NCBI GenBank assembly: GCA_963556695.1
Contig: CAUWAG010000003.1
Location: 6,758,001-6,822,000, forward strand
From: Anthostomella pinea
Lineage: Eukaryota > Ascomycota > Sordariomycetes > Xylariales > Xylariaceae
DNA: 64,000 bases
Direction: 5' to 3'
Shown here: in pieces, positions 24,024 through 36,885 of the stretch
How the letters are laid out: each line of letters begins with the position of its first letter
Position numbering within the stretch: position 1 is the first letter of the stretch
Program-made: the position numbers and the translations under genes
The notes under the pieces: generated by a model
Database searches by the model: none
What the model was told of the DNA's origin: nothing
What the model saw: the letters and a program-made list of their open reading frames with translations, nothing else

Positions 24024-27000
24024 TCAGGCGCCATGGCTCATGTTCACGCGCTTTCGTACCGCCCTTCTCGTGCCCTTCACCCATTTGGAGAGCTTCACAC
24101 GTATCCGCCTGCCGACTGGGGCACGCATGCTTCCGGTTGTCGATAGCACCTCAATCACAGTCGAAGGTCCACTGGAAATTCTGACATTTGTCAAGCCAAC
24201 GTGATCTTCTTTTATATCATTCGTCTTGATGTGAACATCGGTCGCAAGCCGGTGTGGAACCGTAGTCGGGACGTGTGAGGTGCTCGGACGTAGTGCCAAT
24301 AATGAACGTAGGTTCGACAGATGCATTTTCAAACCCCGAGTATGTTTTACACCGGAATTGTTGTTAGCTGGGAATCCTTTGTGGCGAGACGTCCTCATTG
24401 TATGGCTTGTAGACGCCAGAGATACTTGTCCTTCAGACTGGTGTGATGCTTCGTACGGAAAGATCTCCTCAGTCCTGGCTCGGAAAGCAGGAGTATCTCC
24501 ATTAGGCAGCTGCGATGATTTATGGTTCACTTGGCGTAGCATCGAGTTCATTTCGGTTGGCTTGGTGAACAGATCTTGTGGTTTGCGGCTTGTAAGTTCG
24601 GTGACAGCATCAGATGCTTTCGCGACTGGGTAGCGGCGGAAAGAACCTGTTGGAGGACTTTGGATCCCCGTTCTTCGAGAGGATTTTAGCTTCAGTCGGT
24701 TGCGAGCGCGTACTCGGGCATCTCTGTCGCCTGAGTTGCCATCCACTTCAGTATCCGGGGTATGAACCGAACCATGTTCAACATCTGTGCTTCGATGCTT
24801 GCGACCGGAGGAGCTCGGATTTTCGGAGCTATTGGATGTCTTCAGCTTTAGCCCAGATTTTGGAAGAGCTTTCTGGGTGCTTTGAGCCAGCACACGTGGC
24901 AGGCTCGACGCCGACTGTGCGGCACTCGGGTTCTTGAACGGACCCTGTGCCAACGGGTCGGGGTCGGGGAAGCTGAATGGGGCAAGGACCTCAGCGAATT
25001 CGTCTTCCTCGCCAGCGGCGGTCGGCGTTTGTGGCGAGATGTAGTCGGAATCGCCAGGAAGAGGCGGCAATGCCTTCATGAGCTGGGGTATGCTGTTCTT
25101 GACCTTGAGTTGACGCGTTGGTGAGATAGGTTTCGGCGATATGAGAGGTGTTGTTGAATATGACGGAGTCAAGTGTGGGAAGCCTTCGTTATCCTCTCTG
25201 GGCAAACCAGTGGTGCTGATTCGTAAAACAGCCTGGTTCCTCCTGTGGCGACGGAATCGCAGTCTCAATGCCGCTTCCGATGCTTCATCAGCCGGTTCTT
25301 GCACTGCACATTTCGCTTCTTTGATCCCTGTGTCATTCAAAGCTTCCATTTTGGGGTGAGCTGGAGATGTGTCCATCGTGCCAGGGCTTGGAAGATCATC
25401 AGACTTTGATGCCGCCAAGTTTTCACTTTCGTCGGATGAAGAGCCAGCCTGGTCGTTCTTGAAGCTGGCAAGGTCTGTAAAGACAGATCTGCGGTGGTCA
25501 TCAACAATCACCTGTTGATCAGAAGTTTTTGATAGCCCCTGGGCAGATCCTGATAATGAACGCAGCTGTGTGACATTGTCGTTGGCTGAGTGTGGTACTA
25601 CAGCTTCCTCGTTGATCTGAGTCCTGCTGTTTTCAATGGTCACTTCTGTAGAAACTGCCTCATCCTGAGCGTCGTCTCTTAAAATGACCCCTTGCTCACT
25701 CCGAATGGTGGGAGTTCGACCACCCAGCACCTGCACTTGCCTTTCTGGAGAGTTGGCCTTGGTTTTCGGCGTGGCTGTCAATCGATAGGCTGTATAGTTG
25801 TACGCCGGCATGTCTCTTGACTCTAAGTCGAGGCTCGGATTGAATGTGTCTATGGAGTCTCTGCGGACTTGTGACGGTAGAAGGTCGATATCACTGCATT
25901 GAGTGTTGTTCCTACTAATCTCAGAGTTCTCATAGCCCGGTGCCAATTGTCGGGAACGCGTAGACCCCGAGCCTCGTCGTGAAGACGGCTGGTCTGGTGT
26001 GTTGGCATGACTCTGAGATCGCGAAGTGACAAGATGCGAGACCCGATTCGCCTCTGGCTCCTCCACCTCCTGGCTGTCGATATCAAAGAACGCCGAATCG
26101 CCCTCTCCGAAGACAGCAGCTAGGTGATCGTCAGACTCTTGCAGGATAAGAGGGCGTTGGCAGTTTGGCGCTCGGGTTGGGACAGGCGCTAGTGGCTGCG
26201 CAGGAGTTGTGATCTGAGTTGTTTTGCTCTCGAAATCTTCGGTGTAGTCGTAGTAGCGTGGTGCGGGAGCTGAGAGAGCACTCGATCCGGGTCTATGTAC
26301 AGGCGGTATACGCTGGTACATGTTCGCCAGGGAGGTCAAGCTAGAACTCCTGGAGCCAGCACTATCCACGTGCAGTCTCTCGCGAAGTGGAGCATTCCAG
26401 GAAGCCATCGAGGCTGCCGAGTGAGTCCGAATCGATGGAGGAGGCAGAGGACCACGGAAATTAGGCGGCGGGCCTGAAATAGGCAGTGAAGGAGTCGAGT
26501 GGTTCGCATTGGCTCGTAAGCCCAGGACATGAGGCCTTCGTGGCATCGAAGGATACGACGGCTTGAGGCGACCGTGCATCGTCCTCTGCAAATGCGGATT
26601 AGTATGGTAATTCCAGGGCGGCAAGGGCGCGCTCTTACGTAGGATATGCGGTCGATTTCAACCATTCGACTGTAGTCCACTCGTCCGTTCTCCGTCAGTG
26701 CTGGAGAGGCTGGACGTACACCTGGGCGCTTCAGGCGTGTCGGGTAGGGAAAAGGGGATCGCGGACGTTGAAGGTGGCTCCCACTTCCTTGACTTTGCAA
26801 CGTGGTGGTGGACTTGTAATGGGACAAATATCTCGACCCACAGGTTGTCATAGAGTAGGAGCGCTGCCCAATATCATCGGTGGATGTGGGAGACAGTGTA
26901 CTGGTACCCGACTTCTGACTTTCCGTGCCGTACGTGGAAAGGTTCTCGGAGGTGGTATCTCGGTTTGAAGGTGGCCTCTTGGCCATATCCTGGCGGTACA

Positions 27001-27325
27001 GCTCGTCAATAGAGCGGCGCGGCGGCGGGTTTGGTCTTCCAATCTCGGAGAAAGTGCTCCGTCTCTGTGGGGAGGGAGGCACCGGTTTGATGCTGAAGAT
27101 GCCGATGTCTCCAGTTTCGGTGGTCGTCTTCAGCATGCTTTCCAAGGCTCCTGGGGAAGGCAACAAGACAGAGTTCTCGGCGACGCTTCGCAGCGGTTTG
27201 TGAAGCGGGCGTGAGGGGGATGGGCCGACAGCAACGAGTCGACCTTGGGCCGAATAGCTGCTCCTGAGGGTGCCATGGCTGGCACTGCGCTTGGGCAGGC
27301 GGTGCTGCTCCATCCGGACGGACAT
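24024..27325 (-). CDS. Large hypothetical protein, mostly disordered
   Basis: Function not recognised. Exons 27325-26639 and 26585-24024 flank a 53-bp intron whose end carries CATACTAATC before TTTGCAG, a strong branch/acceptor pair. The product is about 1082 residues. It is rich in Ser, Thr, Pro and charged residues throughout. It has conserved-looking islands near the N-terminus ('MEQHRLPKRSASHGTLRSSY', 'IGIFSIKPVPPSPQRRSTFS', 'RVDYSRMVEIDRISY') and a basic C-terminus ('GRRIRVKLSKWVKGTRRAVR'). No transmembrane segment or catalytic motif is evident. The first in-frame ATG is 27325; the open frame continues a few codons upstream without an ATG, so an extra 5' exon is possible. It could be a signalling or cytoskeletal scaffold, but that would be a guess. 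Confidence 0.7.
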
Positions 27326-30300
27326 GGGTCGGGACGCAACGAGAGGAGGCAACGAGAGCGGCTGGCAGAGTGGCTAGCAGAGTGGGCGGCGATTGCAACG
27401 CATTAGACTATGAGATAAAGAGTAAGTGGGAATGGGTAAGAAGACAAGCCTGATGGAGCGGTGCTGGATTGACATCTAGCCCAGGCGGGAGGCTTTGGCG
27501 GTCTGCATCTACGGCCAGCAGACGACACTGGGCGATGGCTGGTCAGCAGAGACGACACTGGGCGATGACTATGAGTTGGAAGCGGAGGCGTCAAGTGTCA
27601 TGGGGCGGTGTGAGCATTGATCAGGTGGTGATTGGAATTTGAAGTAGTGCATTGTTTGCTCCCCATTAGTTTGAGGAAGGTGCTTTGCGTTGGATGAAGT
27701 AAGAAGTAGAGACGGAAACCGCGGGTCACGACACCCCAACCTGCAATTGCCATACCGTCCTTACCTCATTGCCCTAGAGACGGGAACAGAGGATAGAAAC
27801 ATGGCAGTCGTAGGGTTTCCCGCTATGGTACCTACGAGAGGAGGTACCTAAGCGACTACCTACCCAAATATACCGTAGATACATGTTCCTCGAATATGCC
27901 CACATGCCCTACACAATGCATGTGGGTGTTGTTGCAAGGTGCAGGTGGTGACTGGTGCATCCCCTTTTGGATTTGTCCTTCCCAACCCCAGTCAGCGCAT
28001 CATATACCTAATGTACAATCTGCCACTGCCGTCCGACTCTAAGATATCCCATCTATCATAGCTCATCTGCCAAGTCAAACAAATTTAGACTTTGATATGA
28101 CTGCCACAGCATCCCATTACTTTGCTCGACATAAATTTTAACCCACTCATTCGTTGGCGTAGAGAAGTGGTACGGGGCTTGAAGCAAGGTATAACTGTGA
28201 AGGACAAATCGCCCCTTGTCCGGGCTGAATGTGACTTGGGTTAGCCAATGCTCAGAAATAATCAGCGGCAGCTAGATCATGACACCTTTATGTCCTTCTG
28301 ACGCCAACGTGTTTTCACTTGGTTGTTTTCTGCCTATTGGCCACACAGCACAGAGGGAGTGCATGTCAAGTACAGTCGGAAAGGGGTACAGTGCCAACGG
28401 CCACAGCCCCAAGCCCATACACTATATGAGAATGAGTCTGTCGAACAGTCTGTCGAACATCCCAAATACAACCTTCAGTACGAGCCTGATTATCAGATAG
28501 CTGCAAACGCCCCGCCGAGTCATTTCCAGTTGACAACATGTATGTTTGGCCTAATCCCGCGCCACAAACGGGGACATTGCCGCTGTGACACGATTTCCAT
28601 GGGAAAAGCATTGAATATCAGCCATGTCTTGCGTCACATTAGGTTAGGTGGTGAGTACGAGGATAGTTCTCATGGGTCCTACAAGGTGCTCTCTGACTGT
28701 AGATAATGAGCTGCTGACGGCCTGGTCGAGCACATTGTCGAGCACAATTCTACCTTGGCTTTCTCTACAATATGTATCAAATGTAGCTACCAGTTTCGCT
28801 ATGCTGGATGGATCTAACAAACGGAGGCTATAGTCACTCACTACCACTTGGAAATAACTTAGAGCTTGGAGACCGAGGCTCTCTGTTGATCAATGCTGCT
28901 CATTGAGTGACAGTTCTGATAATCATCGATAACGCCATGCTAGTGTACCCTTAAAGATGACTATTCGGCAATAGATAGGAGTCAATGACATAGGGCTTCA
29001 TGTAACTCTCTCTTGCAGTCCCTTGGCTGTCAACTTCACAGTGCTACGGCATGTCCGGTTCAGTTCCGACGCCGACAGTGTTTGAATTGCTTGAAAAGCT
29101 GGACCTAGTACCGCGGTGCGTGCCGCCTCTTAGGCTTCCGGGTAGATTGCCACGAATTTTCTCCCACGACACTGTCTCCCACAGCGTCCAGTCTTCCGTT
29201 ACTCAAGGGGTATGTGAGCCGTTCCGGGGATTCAGAAACGCATTGTTCAAAACTCACGGTTACAGGAACCGTTCAACGTTCAAGCTCCCAACAGAAGATG
29301 AGCCTGCCCTCATCATGAACAAGAGGAAGTAGCAGCAGGAACGCTGTACTGACAGGGAGCCCGTCCCCTCGGGTGTAGGTATGCTGATGCGGGAGAGGAC
29401 TCTAGGGGTGATGATTCTGCCGCCACCCCAGATGGGACCATGTCGCCAGCAGTACACATCATGACGGGTTGGGCGTCGGCTGGCTTCATTGCGTATTTGA
29501 GAAATATACGCGTTCGCCCGTGTAGGTACGAACAGTAACTCTATTCCTTAAATGAGGCAGTTTCTCCGGGAAAATCCAGGATTGGAACTTTGGGTACATA
29601 GTCGGAAGGAACCCAACTATTGGGATCGATTGGCAACTTGAGGACAGCTCATTCAATGATCCAACCCTCCCTGTATTTTGGACTAATGGGAGGATTGATC
29701 CAGCAGAGGCTGCTCATTCCTAAATTGACGTCAGGGTTTACCTCGCTGTGCCACTAGGAGCAAACCGCTTCCACGCCGAGATTTATTTAGTTGCGAGGAT
29801 GATAGACTCTGCGGTTCCTCTCGCAAGCCACGTCGCACACATGGTCGGTGTAAGGTAAGTAGTTAGAGTTGCGGCTGGACAGGCCGTCGTAGGTATCAAC
29901 GAACCAAGGTCAAGGATGAGATAGACCCTGAGCTAAGACATGGCTCATGCAGGTACTCTGGAGATACCATACGTTTCCAGCTGTCTTTAGACTGCTTCCA
30001 ACCGCTCATGAAGCTGCTAGCATTTTCACTACCACCCACTTTTGTGTGAAGTTTGGTATAGTCATACTTTCGCATACTGTAGGCGGCCTGGTGGCCAAGT
30101 TATTTCAAGGAGAGCTCTGCCTATTTTCTGTTCGAACCTCTGCTTTCCGAAATCCACGGATCTGATGGTACGATCCACCGACACCCGCAGAGCGAACGGG
30201 AACTAATCGGGATATTGCAGTAACCTCACCTTACCTTAACTTACCTTGAGAAAGATGTATGTTTCAGAATTAAAAGGTGAGCAAGTTCTAACTTAGAACT

Positions 30301-31152
30301 TTAGAACTGTAGCGAGAGCATTGGTAAGCATTCGCACGAGGGGATTGGTGAGGATCATGTCTCCACATCCCGCAAGGATTCCCCAACAGATGGCGAGCCC
30401 TGATAGGCCAGGTTCCTTCATGCGGCGCCTGTATGATGCAAGTTGAGGTCTGGTAGCCTGGTAGCCTTGCAGCGGGGGATCAGGGGATGCGGCAGAATGG
30501 CAGAATGGAAGAGCTGGAACTGGACACCTGTCATTTTTGTTTCCACCCTTGCAGTGGAGCTATCCTGCGATCCGCCGCCCCAACGGGCCCCACTAGAGGC
30601 GCTGTAAATAGCGTTATCCACTGAAGCAAGCGTGGCCAGATATTCGGAACCAGCTCGCCTTTTCCCCATTCATCCATTGATCGCGGTCTTAGGCCAGTCA
30701 GACAGAAAGGGGACACATCTCCATTCTACCATTATTCTTACTTAAGTAGCTGGCCGTTGAATAAAGGCTGCCTGTGTCTTCCGTGCGACAGACATTCAAC
30801 CTTTCTCCATTCAACTCCAGCTCTCACAAGTCAATCTTCTTATTCTCCTTCCTCGTGGCTGGTTCTACAGAAAAAGGTGTGTATCTACTTATTAGTATCC
30901 ATCTGCTCGCCTCCAGCTGTTTGACCCTCGCCACGCCAGCATCCCCAGCTACATCTTCTACGCGCCTTGCCCAGCTGCGATCTCACTAACTGTTGCAAAC
31001 CAGAACAGAAAGTCGTGGTTGGTAACTCCATCCTCTGCCAACACCCTCCAGCTGCTACATTCGACCATCTTCCTCGCACGCCTACTTGATACGGCGACCC
31101 TGGTAGCTAACACGTTGCTACTTTCTAGTCCATTCATCCATCACACATCACA
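27326..31152. other. Long intergenic region between divergent genes
   Basis: About 3.8 kb with no convincing gene. Frames of 60-130 codons (for example 28323-28706 and 29051-29332, both +) lack family resemblance, splice partners and coding-like composition. A roughly 28-bp unit containing GACGACACTGGGCGATG is duplicated at 27516-27567. The right end (about 30750-31150) is the pyrimidine-rich leader of the PDI gene. A small lineage-specific gene cannot be excluded. Confidence 0.5.
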
Positions 31153-32782
31153 ATGTACTCGGCTCTTGCTTTCGGCCTGTTGGCCGCCGCCAAAGTCGCA
31201 TCCGCCGACCAGCAACCGATCGTCGGCACTCCTAAAGGGGACGTCCACCAACTGGGCAAGGGCACCTTCGACGACTTCGTCAAGACCAACGACCTCGTCC
31301 TGGCAGAGTGTAAGTTCTACTACTCTTGCCTCTACACCTGAAGACGAGAAGCTGACCTCTCGCTTTAGTCTATGCCCCGTGGTGCGGTCACTGCAAGGCC
31401 CTCGCCCCTGAATACGAAGAAGCCGCCACAACGCTGAAGGAGAAGGACATCAAGCTGGCCAAGGTCGACTGCACAGAGGAGCAAGACCTTTGCCAAACCT
31501 ACGGTGTCGAGGGCTACCCCACCCTGAAGATCTTCCGCGGTGTCGACAACATCACCCCCTATTCTGGCCAAAGGAAGGCCGACGCGTAAGTGATTCCCCG
31601 GAGATGCCATCTGTAACTGCGCATGTTGACTAAACGGTCGCTAGCATCACCTCCTTCATGATTAAGCAGTCTCTCCCCGCCGTTTCGCTCCTTTCCGCGG
31701 ACACCATCGAGGACTTCAAGACCGCCGACAAGGTTGTCCTGGTCGCTTACGTCGACCCCTCCGACAAGTCGGCCAACGAAACATATACGGCCACCGCCGA
31801 GCAACTGCGGGACTCTTACCTGTTCGGTGCTACCAACGACGCCACCCTGGCTGAGGCCGAGGGCGTTACTGCTCCCGCTATTGTGCTGTACAAGCAGTTT
31901 GATGAGGGCAAGTCTACCTTCACCGACAAGTTCGACAAGGACGCCATTCTTGCATTCGTAAAGACGGCATCGACTCCTCTGATCGGAGAGGTCGGCCCCG
32001 AGACCTACTCTGGTTACATGTCTGCCGGCATCCCTCTTGCCTACATCTTTGCCGAGACCCCCGAGGAGCGAACCGAGCTCGGCGAGGCGCTCAAGCCTGT
32101 TGCCGAGAAGTTCCGTGGCAAGGTCAACTTCGCAACCATTGATGCCAAGAGCTTCGGAGCGCATGCTGGTAACCTGAACCTCCCAACCGACAAGTTCCCG
32201 TCCTTCGCCATCCAGGAGACCGTCAAGAACCAGAAGTTCCCCTTCGACTCGGAGAAGGAGCTTACTGCCGATGCTATCAGCTCCTTCGTGGAGGACTTCT
32301 CTGCCGGTAAGATCGAGCCCAGCCTCAAGTCTGAGCCGATCCCCGAGACCCAGGAAGGCGCCGTCACTGTCGTCGTTGGCAAGAGCTACGAGGATATCGT
32401 TCTGGACGACACCAAGGATGTTCTGATCGAGTTCTACGCTCCGTGGTGCGGTCACTGCAAGGCTCTGGCTCCCAAGTACGAGGACCTTGCATCTCTGTAC
32501 GCCAACAGCGAGTTCAAGGACAAGGTCGTCATTGCCAAGGTTGATGCTACCGCCAACGATGTTCCGGATGAGATCCAGGGCTTCCCTACCATCAAGCTGT
32601 ACGCCGCCGGCGCCAAGAGCGAGCCCGTGGACTACAGCGGCCCCCGAACTGTTGACGACCTGATCAAGTTTGTCAAGGAGAACGGCAAGTACCAGGCCGA
32701 GGTGGCGGAGAAGACCGAGGAAGAGACTCCCGTTGCCCCTGCTGCCACTGAAGCGGCTGGCGAGGACCACGACGAGCTATAG
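31153..32782 (+). CDS. pdi1: Protein disulfide isomerase (ER, HDEL)
   Basis: This is an ER-lumen oxidoreductase that forms and rearranges disulfides in secreted proteins. Three exons (31153-31309, 31369-31585, 31645-32782) give 503 residues. A signal peptide covers about residues 1-18. The order is the classic a-b-b'-a' thioredoxin array: active site WCGHC in domain a (Cys58, Cys61), two inactive thioredoxin-like domains, and a second WCGHC in domain a' (Cys393, Cys396). An acidic Ala/Glu/Pro tail follows, ending in HDEL, the ER retrieval signal. Both redox sites and the retrieval signal are intact. Introns are 59 bp each, and the first splits the Phe codon just before [11 protein letters not shown] genes usually respond to the unfolded protein response; no element was assigned here. 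Family and role are secure. Confidence 0.98.
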
Positions 32783-33348
32783 ATGTGGAAACGAACAAGA
32801 ATGTCAATTGTACAGTTTTTCATAGCTATGGATCTAACGGATCTATCAGCTGTCACTGGAGTTCACCGGGACTGGGATAAAATGCGAACTAAAGGTAGGT
32901 AGTTAGCATAGGTTACTGAATTTCTTATGGTCAACAAACAGCTGCACTGTTGACAATTGCAAGTGATATGACCCGCGACCTGACAGAAGCAAGACACGTA
33001 CACGCACTGCGAATCTTTTGTTATATTAGTAGAAAGGCAGAGTGCTCATCCAGTCACCAGCCCGCCCCCCAACCAGCCGACTCTACGGGACAGATAGCCC
33101 ACTTGGCACTTATAAGTTTTGCCGAACATCCTCCGCGGACCTTTGCAGGGATCAGCTTCTCCAGGACCCCATCTGCCAACTGCCCAATTGATCCAATGCT
33201 CCAACTTCTGGCCACGGCCCGGCGCATGGAACAACACCCGCACCCTCCAAACCACTCAGCAAACCTACCTACGTAATCCAGTACTCTGACGTTCCGCACC
33301 GACTTCCCTCGACTTCCCTCGACATCACCACGTTTCATCACAGACACA
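32783..33348. other. Intergenic, pdi1 to small mitochondrial-type gene
   Basis: Both neighbours run rightward. The region holds the pdi1 3' UTR and the next promoter. No other feature is supported. Just before the next start, GACTTCCCTC is repeated in tandem (about 33301-33320). Confidence 0.5.
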
Positions 33349-34125
33349 ATGGCCTCGAGAACACTCTCTGCAGGGGCACGGAGTGCTTTCGCTGCCTACT
33401 CCTCGATGCGGCCCGCTCGCAACTTCCACGCGACTGCACGAACCCTCGCCGACGCGACCGCTACCCTGCCGGCCCGCAAGCCCGTGGGTGCCTTCCGAGG
33501 CGGGTGAGTGGGATCTGTGGGCCTGCATCATGCCGTGCATAGACTGACAGCTCTTTGGTATTATAGTCTCTTTGGCTTTCTTCTGGGCACCACTCTCGCC
33601 GGCGCCGGTGTTTACGGCTACACCTTGTTAGTCAACACCTCCCCTTCCGCAGATTCGCTCCGAAGCCCATCTACCGCTCGCGCGGATCCCCGGACTCTTC
33701 TATAGGTTCCGGCGAGCCAGAAGTTTCGAAAGGAAGCCGCACTTCACACGATGATTGTGCAACTGCTGACTCGAGTTCCGTACAGGAGGGAATACAAGGC
33801 GTCGAACGAGCTGTTGACGGAAGACATCTACGTGCGTTATTGCATTTGATTGATTCCATGTCCTCGTGCCTGCCTACACTCTCGGGGAGGGGATCATCAC
33901 TCAACTGAACGATCCACCCATTTCTTTGCCATTTATTCAGTGAAGAATCCTTACCCTGCATTTTTATGCCTCTCGCTCACCGTTCTTCCCGATGCCTCCT
34001 CGTACGAGACCTCCAACTGACATAACACTCCGATACAGGCGTTGCAGGCGGCTTGCCAGAAATTGAACACTTACTGCCAGGCGTTGGAGGACAAGATGGA
34101 TGCTGCGGAACGGAAAAGGAAGTGA
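33349..34125 (+). CDS. Small predicted mitochondrial membrane protein
   Basis: Four short exons (33349-33503, 33567-33626, 33786-33831, 34039-34125) encode 115 residues; each splice keeps frame. The N-terminus is Arg/Ser/Ala-rich without acidic residues ('MASRTLSAGARSAF...RPARNFHATART'), which looks like a mitochondrial targeting sequence with an RNFHAT-type cleavage context. One membrane segment follows, 'GLFGFLLGTTLAGAGVYGYT'. Then comes a short charged helix ('REYKASNELLTEDIYALQAA') that continues as a likely coiled coil to the C-terminus, 'EDKMDAAERKRK'. Proteins of this layout are conserved in filamentous ascomycetes, as far as I recognise, but I cannot name a function. An inner-membrane protein with a coiled coil facing the intermembrane space or matrix is the best inference. 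The gene is too fragmented by introns to show as one frame. Confidence 0.8.
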
Positions 34126-36885
34126 GGGAATTCGCGCACCACGACAGCATGGGATGGCGGGATATGGCCAACACAAAATAGGGGGAGTTCACGTACATCG
34201 ATATCGCATGCGCACACTATGCGGGAAACGCCCGTCTATTTGCTAGCGGGAGTTGGAGCGACGGCGAGATTGTAACAACACCAGGTCGAGTCTGTACAAT
34301 GAATGGAAACTCGCATTTCCCATACCAGGAGACTTTCTTCCTTCGAGGCCGGGCCGTACCTGGCCTATATGGTTTCTTGAGACTATTCAAAGATCACATG
34401 GGGCCAGTGGGAAACCTTCCCACTTAGGACGAATCCCACCCAGCCTAAAGAGAAGCTCTCAGGTTCTTCTTGATGGGCTGTCTATTTGTTGCATTCCTGC
34501 AATGTTCCTGGAGGCACTTAGAATCACTCTTTGCGACACTGTTTCCTGCGGTTGCTTCACGACTGGCTATGCTTCTATTGCATCATCACAGTAGATGCGT
34601 CTGCCCCCGTCGTATCTGTCCAACTCGCAAGGATTCTGAAAGATCAAATCGCTGCAAGACCATAGATGACAGACAGGCTTGCAAGAAGGGACTATCGTAA
34701 ACGATCGATGGGCATTGCTCCTCCCAAGATAGCCCAGCCCGTCTTTTAACTTCTCGTGCTGCGCCGCATCCTTTCCGGTACCAAAAACCACCCGTCATGT
34801 ACCCGTTGCCGGTAATAATCACGCCGTGAACCGAGTATCAGGATGGTCTCGCTCAGTCCCCGAGCATTGGAAAGGTGTCGTAAGCGTCGGCCTTTCGTGC
34901 TCAGCTGTGGGGTAAAAATGTGCGAAATCAGTTGGGAGTTTATTTACGAAGAATCGGTAAAATAGGCGCAAGGCCAAGGGGGTGGTGAACATATAGCAGT
35001 TTAATTGTAACAATTTCCAATCTTCAGGAGCTTGGGTGACTATCGGACCGGTTCTTTGAACCCGCCCGGCCGGACCTGAGGAGCGTAAAATGTGTCAACC
35101 TTTACTACATACTCTCTGGGATGTAGTTGAAAGGCGCCCTTTTCGGCAGTGCTAGGTTTGGGTTCGAGTCTCGAGCTTAGTACTGAGCTTTTTGCAACAC
35201 CCCAACGGAAAAGCCATGATGATCATGTATCCCGTTAGCACTACTTTTAGGTAGTGGCTTGAAGTTTGGTTATAGATAGTGGTGTAGACTTGTCTCGTTT
35301 GTAGTGAAGTTCTGCTTGGTCTCGAGTAAAATGTTTCGTTGGTGTATTAAGCCCACCCATTCCAGGATGTTATCGTGAGGATCGTCTTGAGTGTGCTCAG
35401 CTTCCCCAGCTGCCACATGACTACAGTTGAATCCCACCTGCTTTGAACGTAGTACTCATAAGAAAACGTAAAAGATAAACGTGTCCTGCACCAGACCGGC
35501 CCAGAATGAAGCTCCATCGTACCAGCCGGACGTGACTAAAACTCAGGACCACACATCATTTTTACCCCGGTCTATAAGCCATATGCTTTGGAATACAAGC
35601 CTTGTAGTTTAGTTCTCCGCCTGCTCTAAAACGAGGGGTGTTTTCATCGCTCCACGGCCCAGCATTCTCAGCTTGCCGCCCCCTTTCCTTGAAACCGATA
35701 CTGGAAAGTTCAACCACGGGCCTTAGGTAACAACGAACATTGTGGCCTCTCGATCATGAAGCTGCTCTCTGCGTTGACCATAGTATAAGGAGGTTGACTT
35801 TTATACACGACTTTGGTCCCGAGCCCTCCGCTCACAACCTGGCTGAGATTGACTGACAAATTACTCTCAGTTAAAATCTTCGTCGATGCTGCCTTCGTCG
35901 ATGCCTTCGATGCCCGTCGATGCATTCGTCGATGCCCGTCGATCTCCTCGTCAATCCCCTCGTCAATTCCTCGCTTTCCACTACGTGCCCAACCCCTAAC
36001 CACCCTCTCACACATGTCCATCACATACGACAGACACTATAACAAGCGCGCGCAACCTTTCCATACCTTACACTCTACCTATCTGCCAACTGCCCCATCC
36101 CTACCAACGAGAGCCGACCGGGGTTCATCAGCCCGCAGACCCCGAAGCACCGAAAATAGCAACACGGCATCCAGTGGCGTCCGACTGTTGACTACCTACT
36201 TCCGTGGGATGTGGTGAGAGAGTATTGTAAGCTGCAAGCTATCTGCTACCAGGGGCATGCATGATGCACATATGTACTCTAGTGAATCCCGCTCCATACC
36301 AAGCTCATCTCCTGCTTCACCTGCTACCTACCTCAGAGGAATCATGCATGTGTGAGCCAGCCTTCTTCCACGGTTAGCGAAAAACAAACCGCGCGCTCCC
36401 GCCAATACCCAAATAGCCAACGAGTCTCAGGGATGAGAATCATGAGATGATACAGATGAAATGCATGGCTGCATTGTTCGGACGAAACACGCAAGGGATT
36501 CAACCGCCGTCCAATTTCCTGAGAGCTGACATGGGCTTGAAGGATCAGGGCTGACTTCAGCCGAGAATCAGTAAGCTCGGAAGCTGTCCCAATGAGGCGG
36601 TCATGGTGCAGCAAGCCACGGCAGCCGGACAACGGGCATGATCACATAAAGTGCAGGAGAATATTATCTCATTGCAATAACAATACAATTGTATCCTCTA
36701 TAGTAGGTACACACCCATCACGTGCTGCGTATGCGTGAAGTGGGTAGGGGTATCAAGGTCGTGAATGCGTCATGATCCTGGCGCTCATGCTTATTGGCCG
36801 CCAACCAATACCTCTGCCGCCCAAAATGCAACATTGCCTCCCGGTGGAATCTTCCTTTCCCAAGAGAGAATATGACAATCGGTTA
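34126..36885. other. Intergenic between convergent genes
   Basis: About 2.8 kb with no supported gene. It includes a degenerate TCGATGCC-type repeat (35878-35951), a B-box-like GGTTCGAGTCT at 35161-35171 that does not fold as a tRNA, and scattered short frames. Composition is mixed, and no transposon remnant could be read. Confidence 0.5.
35878..35951. repeat. Degenerate TCGTCGATGCC repeat
   Basis: The words TCGTCGATG, TTCGATGCC and CGTCGATGCC recur six or seven times in about 75 bp, then pass into CTCGTCAAT units. It is a decayed minisatellite. It lies outside any supported gene. Confidence 0.75.

Noticed and set aside
28279..29332. Small plus-strand frames in the long gap left of pdi1
   Set aside because: No domain, no splice-linked continuation and no coding bias could be seen.
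35090..35190. B-box-like GGTTCGAGTCT suggesting a tRNA gene
   Set aside because: The flanking bases do not pair as a T stem, and no matching A box, acceptor stem or anticodon arm could be laid out.
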